From: Eleginops maclovinus
Lineage: Eukaryota > Chordata > Actinopteri > Perciformes > Eleginopidae
Assembly (NCBI RefSeq): GCF_036324505.1
Contig: NC_086357.1
Location: forward strand, 24,705,293-24,769,292
Direction of reading: 5' to 3'
Length of the DNA stretch: 64,000 nucleotides
The notes beneath the pieces were generated by a model, which saw only the letters and a list, made by a program, of their open reading frames with translations, made no database searches and had not been told where the DNA came from. Made by a program: the position numbers and the translations under genes. Below are positions 50,401-64,000 of this stretch, piece after piece (the first letter of the stretch is position 1; every line of letters starts with the position of its first letter).

Positions 50401-51119
50401 GAATACAACTTCCGCTTTGATAAACACATTAACACTTATAAATCAAAGTATATAATATATATGATTGTGAGATGGGGCAATGTGCATATTGGCTTTTACT
50501 TGAGTAACATTTTGAATACAGGACTTCTACTTGTGAGAGTATTCCTACACTTTGGCATTTCTACCTTACATTAAATAGCTATGTACTTCTTACAACACTG
50601 GCACATAAAATAAGAGCCTCAATAAATACCAGTATAAATAACACAGATGGGAAAAGTTGTGTACAAGCTAGCAAGCTTTAGATGTAATAATCCTGATTGA
50701 GTGGAGTTTTGTTTAAAGTTGAACAAAGCAGCAGAGACTGTTTTATCAGAGCAATACGCAACAACTGCTAATGATCCAAGTCAACGTTTTAAACTGTGAC
50801 ATTCTGTTTGTGAAGACGTAACTTGGAGGCCAGTGTTAACCGTTGGGTTTTCTCTATGAGTAAACTACTTAAACACAGGCTAAACCTCCCAGCTACAGAA
50901 CAATAGACCGACTGCTAGCTAACGTTAGCTACTCACCTTAAAATAACCACCCTCGTAGTGTGTGTTGGGGGGTCCGAATATCGCCACTTCCCAGTTGTAC
51001 ATGTCCGACTCGTCCACCAAAGTTATTTTGAACCCTTCCACTGGCTCATCTTGGAGACTTTTCATCTCCAGCATTAGGGCTTTTTGGGAACTGGCTACAT
51101 GGTGTCCATGCTGAGCCAT
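37296..51119 (-). CDS. cdc34: ubiquitin-conjugating enzyme E2 R1 (CDC34), five coding exons
   Basis: Exons 50937-51119, 39424-39510, 39071-39168, 38204-38338 and 37296-37518 join in phase to a 241-residue protein (human CDC34 is 236). It is the E2 that charges ubiquitin and works with SCF cullin-RING ligases to build Lys48 chains on cell-cycle substrates. Visible features: HPN motif at residues 85-87, catalytic Cys95 in GDVCISIL, the CDC34-specific acidic-loop insertion at about 100-116 ([17 protein letters not shown]), and a very acidic C-terminal tail from about 209 to 241 that contacts the cullin basic canyon. UBE2R2 is the close paralog. Residues such as [13 protein letters not shown] and the SGTEDS end, plus the c2cd4c/ap3d1 neighbourhood, favour cdc34; which teleost duplicate (a or b) cannot be told. 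All splice sites are GT-AG. Confidence 0.95.
37519..38203 (-). other. cdc34: cdc34 intron 4
   Basis: Contains a LINE-like 3' tail on plus at about 37655-37745 (CCCTGCTATGGGACTAATAA type). Otherwise nothing recognised. Confidence 0.5.
38204..38338 (-). CDS. cdc34: cdc34 coding exon 4
   Basis: Residues 124-167 ([16 protein letters not shown] to REYIEII), with Arg123 and Arg168 split across the junctions. Acceptor TTTCAG|, donor CAG|GTAGGA. Confidence 0.95.
38339..39070 (-). other. cdc34: cdc34 intron 3
   Basis: No recognised repeat or exon; short purine-rich stretch at 38430-38530. Confidence 0.6.
39071..39168 (-). CDS. cdc34: cdc34 coding exon 3 (active-site Cys)
   Basis: Residues 91-122 plus two bases; carries catalytic Cys95 and the acidic loop. 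Acceptor TGCAG|, donor CAG|GTACC. Confidence 0.95.
39424..39510 (-). CDS. cdc34: cdc34 coding exon 2
   Basis: Residues 62-90 ([11 protein letters not shown] to HPNIYE), 87 nt, phase 0 at both ends; acceptor CCTCAG|, donor GAG|GTAATT. Confidence 0.95.
40185..40580 (+). repeat. TACT-rich teleost MITE, copy 1
   Basis: GTGGAAGAAGTACATAGGTA, then AAGTAAAAGTAGCAATACTA and further AGTA-rich text, the well-known fish repeat of this type (probably hAT-derived). It ends with TACAGTACTCGAGTAAAC. Confidence 0.65.
40716..40746 (+). repeat. (GA)n microsatellite
   Basis: About 15 GA units followed by CACACA. Confidence 0.95.
40803..40858 (+). repeat. tandem duplication of a 27-bp G-rich unit
   Basis: The unit GAGGAGCATCAGTAGTGATG followed by a G run occurs twice head to tail; the G runs are 9 and 8 nt. 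Confidence 0.9.
40862..40873. promoter_or_regulatory. palindromic TATA-like box inside intron 1
   Basis: GCTATAAATAGC is a perfect palindrome containing the strong TATA consensus TATAAATA, directly after the G-rich tandem duplication. Promoter function is speculative. Confidence 0.2.
41100..41228 (+). repeat. poly(C) and (AC)n tracts
   Basis: A run of C with CACACAC at about 41105-41139 and an AC tract at about 41208-41228. Confidence 0.85.
42055..42918 (-). mobile_element. Rex3/RTE-type LINE, 5'-truncated, with 12-bp target duplication
   Basis: Flanked by the 12-bp direct repeat TGCGTGTTTGTC at 42055-42066 and 42907-42918. On minus the insert encodes the reverse transcriptase from [19 protein letters not shown] (F-A-D-D active site) through [44 protein letters not shown] and [11 protein letters not shown], with no internal stop. 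It ends in short GATG units, the usual Rex3/RTE tail. The exact duplication and the open frame indicate a recent insertion. The endonuclease and the RT N-terminus are missing, so it cannot move by itself. Confidence 0.92.
43500..43590 (-). repeat. fish interspersed repeat fragment
   Basis: AATCAGAGTCAAGTTTATTG and GTTTACACCCACAAGGAATT match a very common teleost repeat end (TTTATTGCCAAGTA...TTTACACATACAAGGAATTTG). Short fragment. Confidence 0.5.
47399..47448 (+). repeat. (CA)n microsatellite
   Basis: 25 AC units in cdc34 intron 1. Confidence 0.97.
50213..50590 (-). repeat. TACT-rich teleost MITE, copy 2 (reverse)
   Basis: TACTTTTACTCACTACATTT, TTTTACTTGAGTAACATTTT and ACTTCTACTTGTGAGAGTAT are the reverse form of the repeat at 40185-40580. 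Confidence 0.6.
50937..51119 (-). CDS. cdc34: cdc34 coding exon 1
   Basis: Residues 1-61, from [15 protein letters not shown] to HYEGGYFK; donor AAG|GTGAGT at 50936. Contains the N-terminal helix and first beta strands of the UBC fold. The ATG is chosen because it starts the UBC fold at the usual distance. Confidence 0.95.
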
Positions 51120-51410
51120 ATTCCTGCAACGATCTGTGTAAATATATCAGCAACCCACCACAGCTGTGACGGGGAAGAAGGACAAAGCTAGCTCCGAACA
51201 AACAATGGCTATCAGTGGAGAAAGAACGTGGGTTTCCGTTAGTCTGGTTCCAAAACAGGATCTGAAAACGGGTCTTTATTTGGTCAGAGCTCGTGCGGCT
51301 TCCTCCGTTGTTGTGAACAGTCCCGGGGAGCCCCAGTTATTAACGTCCATCTGAACCTGCTGTCATGAAGGCAGATACCATGTGTATTCCATTTCCGGTT
51401 AACGCTTTCA
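51120..51410 (-). promoter_or_regulatory. cdc34: cdc34 5' UTR and promoter region
   Basis: On minus an ETS-family site AACCGGAAAT lies at 51400-51391, 270-280 bp upstream of the ATG. No TATA box is evident, as expected for a housekeeping gene. The start site is somewhere between these points. Confidence 0.4.
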
Positions 51411-51542
51411 AAATAAGGCCCTTCTTTAGCTATTTGAACACATTTGTTACACATATTGCAGCTCATAAATTCACGTTGGATTAAACATTATGTTATGCAA
51501 TTATATAGTAATGTCAATATGCATATATTGGGATGAATATAG

Positions 51543-51584
<42 letters not shown>

Positions 51585-52295
51585 AACCCCCCCAAAAAAA
51601 GACAACATTTGGGATTAATAAAGTTGTTCTGATCCATCCACCTATCTATCTACTTAAACCCAGATATTATGTGTATGTTCTCTTTTTTATTTCAAATGAA
51701 TCCCTGTTCTGTTGGTTTTCATGCTAGTTAGAGCTTACTCTAGAAAAAAGGCCATCCCCTAGTAAAGCCCAAAGATGCAAAATGAGCTGCACCTTCAGAT
51801 GAACCTATTGTCAAAAATAGGTTAAACTCACAAGCTTTTATTTTGAAAGCAGTTACAGGAAACCCAGTTTGGTTAGCTCGACAGTGCTGCCAACGAAAGC
51901 TAGCACATCTCCTCGTTTGTGTGTTGTTTCTATCAAACATAAAAAAGGGTGGTCCAAGCGACATTTAAAGTTTGATTAACTAATTCTACATACATGTATA
52001 AAAGCAAAACTCTCTGCTTTGTTAGTTGAACTTTAGTAAACTCAGCTGCTCGCTGTCAGTCATTGGGGGGGTCGATTACTTCTGCTTATATGCAAGGCAT
52101 TCTGGGACATGACGTTTAAAGCAATGCATCTACCGTAGCTTCAGACCACACATTTTAGTGGTTATGTGCCAATAACATCCTGCCTGTGTAATACATATGA
52201 CACACATCCTCCACACACATTATGTGACCCATATGTTAGAATAGATAAAAAACAATATGTTGTTCACAGAAACACGATAAGGACTACAGACGCTT
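51411..52295. other. intergenic between ap3d1 and cdc34
   Basis: Holds a (TATC)n microsatellite at 51543-51584 and a LINE-type tail TTGGGATTAATAAAGTTG near 51609. Otherwise nothing recognised. Confidence 0.55.
51543..51584 (+). repeat. (TATC)n microsatellite
   Basis: About ten TATC units; spacing is a simple 4-mer repeat, not a CRISPR array. Confidence 0.95.
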
Positions 52296-54867
52296 CTGAA
52301 AGCCTTTATTTTTAATTTGGGTGGACTTTCTTTAAAGGGAATGTAGATAATTTATGTTGTCCCCTTTAAAACATTTTACATTGTACAGCTTGATAATGGA
52401 ATATGGAGAAATGAAAAGACAGGACCTTCCAAATTCAGAGTCATACCAGAGTATATTTCAATGTCACAAGCCAAACTTGGTAAAATAACTCACTACAACT
52501 GAACCAACAGAGCTTAAGACAGAGTGGGTCGCCTCTCAGTACACTGCTTCATATGACCTGTTCCATTCCACTTATTATAGGGAGCCCCATGCCGTTAGTG
52601 TAATGACACCAAATATAACCCCCTTCCTTCCCCTGTGTTTAATAATTTAAAACATTCAACGATATCACTTTTTTTTTTTAGTTGTCTGAACTTGTAGATA
52701 AAAACACAATACCATCAAAAATAGAGAATGGTCAAGTAAACTTCTTTTTAAAAAAAAAACTATAAAGAAAAAGGACAAACTGGAATGACAAGTTTTTCTT
52801 TGTGTAAGCATGTCAGAAATAAAAGGAAATAAAAAGTGTAAATTCCTAATCATGCAATATACACATTTTAATCAAAAATGCACAGGATAATGATCAGAAT
52901 CAGGACAATGGACGATTAGGGGAATTGTTTTTTTTTCCAGGTTCTATTATATCAGTCATTTGCAGGAACAGGGAATACATACATACTTATTTTCTAGTGA
53001 CGGTTCTGAAATACAGCGGATCACTCGGCATTCAGACTCAACTACAGGACAGAAGATCTCATGGAATGGCTGACCTGATCTGCAGGTCACAGACATCATT
53101 ATCATAGTCGTTATCTAATATAGCAGACAGATATGAAGAGGGCCTTACCAGTATGTGTGATCAGAGACGCTACCGAGTCGGTTTTTATCTTGCTACAACA
53201 AGGTTAAGTCGTGCTGGACCGGGTAGTGACCTCAGACAGTACCTCTGAGAGATTAACAAGAGGCAGCCATTTAAAAATAAACGTGGCCCGTTCATGTTGT
53301 CACAATGTCAATGCACAAAAAACGGGAAGGCAGTTTCTGAAGGGAAAGGAAACCTTTGGGTTTATCTGGGTGTCAGTAAAGCTACTGCAATGCTAGTCAG
53401 TGGCACAGGTGTAAATGTCTCACATAATTCCTCATGAAGACAGACAAAGCTGCTGCTAACAGTGTGGAGGCTCCCTTACATTGGCAGTCATGTTGCCTAA
53501 TACTGATTGAAATGTAACCACAGTTTCTGCTTACAAACAACTTGCAACCTGAATGTTTTAACATTAGAGGACAGGTTTTGTCGTCTCTCAGCTAGTCAAA
53601 TTTGACTTTCCTAAAGAAAGGAGGCAGGACAGCGATGTAACACGGGCAGCTTCATGCCAGATTATTCTGTCCCTAACTTGACCATATGGTGACACAAATA
53701 AAGGCCCTCAGCACCATATCAGTTCCATAAAAATAACAGTATCTTTCTGTGTATTACAGGAATACAACATCTTCTATTTAACTGACAAATCCATCTGTGA
53801 GTTGAAGACGAGGCTGATAAAAGGAGGCAACGTCCAGAGATCTCACGTTAGACTGCACACTACTCTGAGGTTAAATTGAATTATTTTGATATCTTCAAAT
53901 TAATCTTTGATTTGGGAGAGGAATGATATGTTGGAAGTTCTTAGGGGATCAAACTGCAGCTTAGCACAGTTGATTGAGGGAGCAGATAGACTGGGTAGAG
54001 AGGGGGGGCTCTACGAAACTCACAAAGCGCTGGAATAGGTCAGACTGCACAGCTAAGGCACAGAGCAACCACTCATCTACTGTACTAATCACCCGTAGTG
54101 CCTCACAAGGATTGTGTTGAACTAACACCAGCAGATCTGCTCTGAGCCTTGTCAAAAGGCAAGTAGGGCAACGGCTCTGAAAGAAGTTTAAAATCCATGC
54201 CTTATATGTAGCTTTGGTTACACCTCCCCACTACTGTGAGGAGGTTAGAGTCCCCATTTTCCAGTTTGAGAAACATCAGTTGCATGGTCTACAAAGCTGA
54301 GCAGCACAAACACTGTCGTTAAGAGGGCAGAAAGAAAAGGGGCGAGACAAAGGCGCAGACAGGTTTCAGACAAATGAAAAGAGACAAAACAACAAACAAA
54401 CCAAAGACAAAAAAAGAACTGCAAAACAGTAAAATCACATTTCAACCATCAACAGCAAAAGTCCAGTTGTCAACACTACATTACATGACTGTCACAGAGT
54501 GAATTTCCGACAGAGTGAAGGTACACAGGAAGGAGCCGAGGACGCAGGGCATCCAGAAGAACGACCTCAGTACAGTCATGGGAAACCAGGAAGTAAAGAT
54601 GAAAGTGCGCTGCAGAGAAGACGGCGCATTTACACAGTGAGTCTGTAAAACAACATGGAGTGTGTGGGAGTGACCACAGAGCTCAGCGGAACAGAGAGTG
54701 AAGAGGAAGAAGGTAAGGGGGTAGAAATTTTGTGAATCTGAGGACTAATAAATAGGGCGATACTGGGAGTGCCAGCCGCAGTGTTTCGTAACATGATTAT
54801 GTTGTGTTGCAGCGAGGGGGGGTTGCATGGAGGGGTCGGGGGGGCACCCTGGGGCTGTCGGACACAA
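52296..54867 (-). terminator. ap3d1: inferred ap3d1 3' UTR with poly(A) signal
   Basis: The first clear AATAAA on minus after the stop is at 52311-52306, giving a 3' UTR of about 2.5 kb. An ATTAAA at about 52643-52638 is an alternative. No other gene is seen in the interval. Confidence 0.4.
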
Positions 54868-62748
<7,881 letters not shown>

Positions 62749-64000
62749 CTGGGCAAACAAAAAGATGCACAGATATCAGTTTATTTGTTCAAATTAGGAC
62801 TTTTTAAGGTGGATACTGCCCAGCTGGAGTAAAATACATTTTACACCTTCATGTATTATTTTGTAGTAGCAATCTGTTAGAAAAAAGGTGGATAGGGGTG
62901 GTTTGGTGCAACAAAACTCTTGTTTTCAGTCACATATTCTGCACTGTGCAGCAGCCAAGGCACATTCAAAGCATTGAGACATTACTCTGGCAGGGGTAAA
63001 GCACTGGGACTGCAGCTAGAAACCACACCAATAAATTCCTCCACATTAAACTGATAACACCTGTCACGTTTTATTTTCCAAGACTGGCCTCTTCAAAGCA
63101 ATAACGTGCAGTATAGCCCCCTGCTGGTGGTTATCTATAGAGGCACACAGCTCAACGTCAACTGCCCAGACATGGACAGTTTCGCTTTATATCTTGAATA
63201 AAGATTTGTTTCAATTTGTATTTATTCTTTGAGCTTCAAATAACTAGTTAGTAATGAATAGCATTTTTCTTTTCTTTTTTATATTACTTTAGTAAAAGAA
63301 AGCCATGACATTTCACTCCAGATGTTTACAATAACTAATGCATAGTCTCCACTCTTCTTCAGTTCTTAGTCATACTGATAGAACAAATTGTAAAAGAATG
63401 TGCTATAGATAAAAGCTAGCTGCATAGCTTTTGTCTTAAGGGACTTTTTATTCCAGCCAATGGAAGGCAAGGCGTATCCGCTTAAAAAACATCTGGTGAG
63501 AATTTGGAGGCAAGTCTGCAGAACTGCGCGGAGGATCGGGGAACTGTAAGCAAAAGAAATGTAGTACCCAACCCCTGGGTTCTGTTTCCTAAAAGCAAAC
63601 TGCAAGAGCCAAAACAGTCTTTTCCAGGAGGACAGGTTGGGAAAGATTTAAGCCATGAGAACATCAGCAGCAGCCAGAGAAAATGTTTATGTTGTTTACT
63701 ATGAAACTAGAAGCCACTAGAAGTCTTATCAACCAGATTCATTCTTTGGAGGTAAAGATTCTTATTTGAAGGACAGTACATTCACAGAGCAGTTTGTTTG
63801 GGAATACAGTGATATGCTGCTGATATTGTCAAGCTCATACAGGTTATCATAAGAAGCAGGATAAGAGGAAAGGGATACTAGATATCAGTCTAGGTCAAAC
63901 GCTACAATGATGAGTATGGAGTGATGCTATGGAAGGAAAGAAGAGCAGAAAGAGGGAACCGCAAACTCCAAACGAGAGAGCTGAGATCTATGTTAGTGAG
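62749..64000 (-). other. ap3d1: ap3d1 intron, runs off the window
   Basis: No further ap3d1 exon was recognised up to the window end. Contains a CTCF-like motif at 63116-63127. Confidence 0.6.
63116..63127 (-). promoter_or_regulatory. CTCF-like motif in an ap3d1 intron
   Basis: GCCCCCTGCTGG; on minus CCAGCAGGGGGC fits the full 12-base core of the CTCF consensus. Confidence 0.45.

Larger units (their letters stand above)
39511..50936 (-). other. cdc34: cdc34 intron 1 (11.4 kb), repeat-bearing
   Basis: Bounded by GTGAGT and CCTCAG. It holds the TACT-rich repeats, a GA tract, a tandem duplication with a TATA-like palindrome, a young Rex3/RTE LINE, a further fish repeat fragment and a CA tract, each listed separately. 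The stretch 43600-47398 and the stretch 47450-50212 show no recognisable gene or repeat ends. Confidence 0.85.

Noticed and set aside
37296..51119. Assignment as ube2r2 rather than cdc34
   Set aside because: The paralogs are close, but SGTEDS at the C-terminus, AERDGVKVP and the c2cd4c/ap3d1 neighbourhood favour cdc34; a phylogeny would settle it.
51543..51584. CRISPR-like short repeat array
   Set aside because: Simple TATC tetranucleotide repeat with no spacers, in a vertebrate genome.

Overview
This window is nuclear DNA from a teleost fish. Evidence seen: intron-containing vertebrate genes with consensus splice sites, long (CA)n/(GT)n microsatellites, and typical fish repeats (L2, Rex1-like and Rex3/RTE-like LINEs, a Tc1-type transposon, tRNA-derived SINEs, hAT-like MITEs). 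The three recognisable host genes (c2cd4c, cdc34, ap3d1) all have human counterparts on 19p13.3, so this is a conserved vertebrate neighbourhood; the fish is probably a percomorph, but the species cannot be named from sequence alone.

Layout. Positions 1-23,000 hold no host protein-coding gene that I recognise. They carry repeat insertions: a SINE (541-857), a composite element with a THAP exon and an acidic P2X7-C-like exon between inverted repeats (4579-6036), a BED-finger relic with a perfect 27-bp inverted duplication (9342-9500), a deleted Tc1 transposon (10171-10692), an L2 LINE (about 11690-12785), a Rex1-like LINE tail (17668-18112), a second SINE type and MITEs. There are also a few candidate regulatory stretches and a promoter-like cluster at about 14.65-15.01 kb on the minus strand.

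From 23 kb onward three genes lie in tandem on the minus strand. In transcription order they are ap3d1 (C-terminal 13 exons, 54,868 to beyond 62,748), cdc34 (five complete coding exons, 37,296-51,119, with an 11.4-kb intron 1) and c2cd4c (one coding exon, 23,203-24,444, with a TATA-type promoter near 25.59 kb). Between c2cd4c and cdc34 lie repeats, a 213-bp CA tract and four CTCF-like motifs within about 4.2 kb. The three genes are not functionally linked: AP-3 delta acts in endosome-to-lysosome vesicle sorting, CDC34 is the E2 of SCF ubiquitin ligases, and C2CD4C is a poorly characterised C2-domain protein.

Most interesting observations: (1) the THAP/P2X7-C-like element, in which near-identical 20-bp terminal repeats containing CRE-like and ETS-like motifs sit just upstream of two convergent first exons; (2) the ap3d1 hinge, built of consecutive phase-0 exons and including a candidate 21-nt microexon; (3) an ap3d1 5' splice site embedded in a CA microsatellite; (4) the CTCF-like cluster between c2cd4c and cdc34. 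All exon boundaries were set by reading splice sites and checking that phases add up; no database search was possible.
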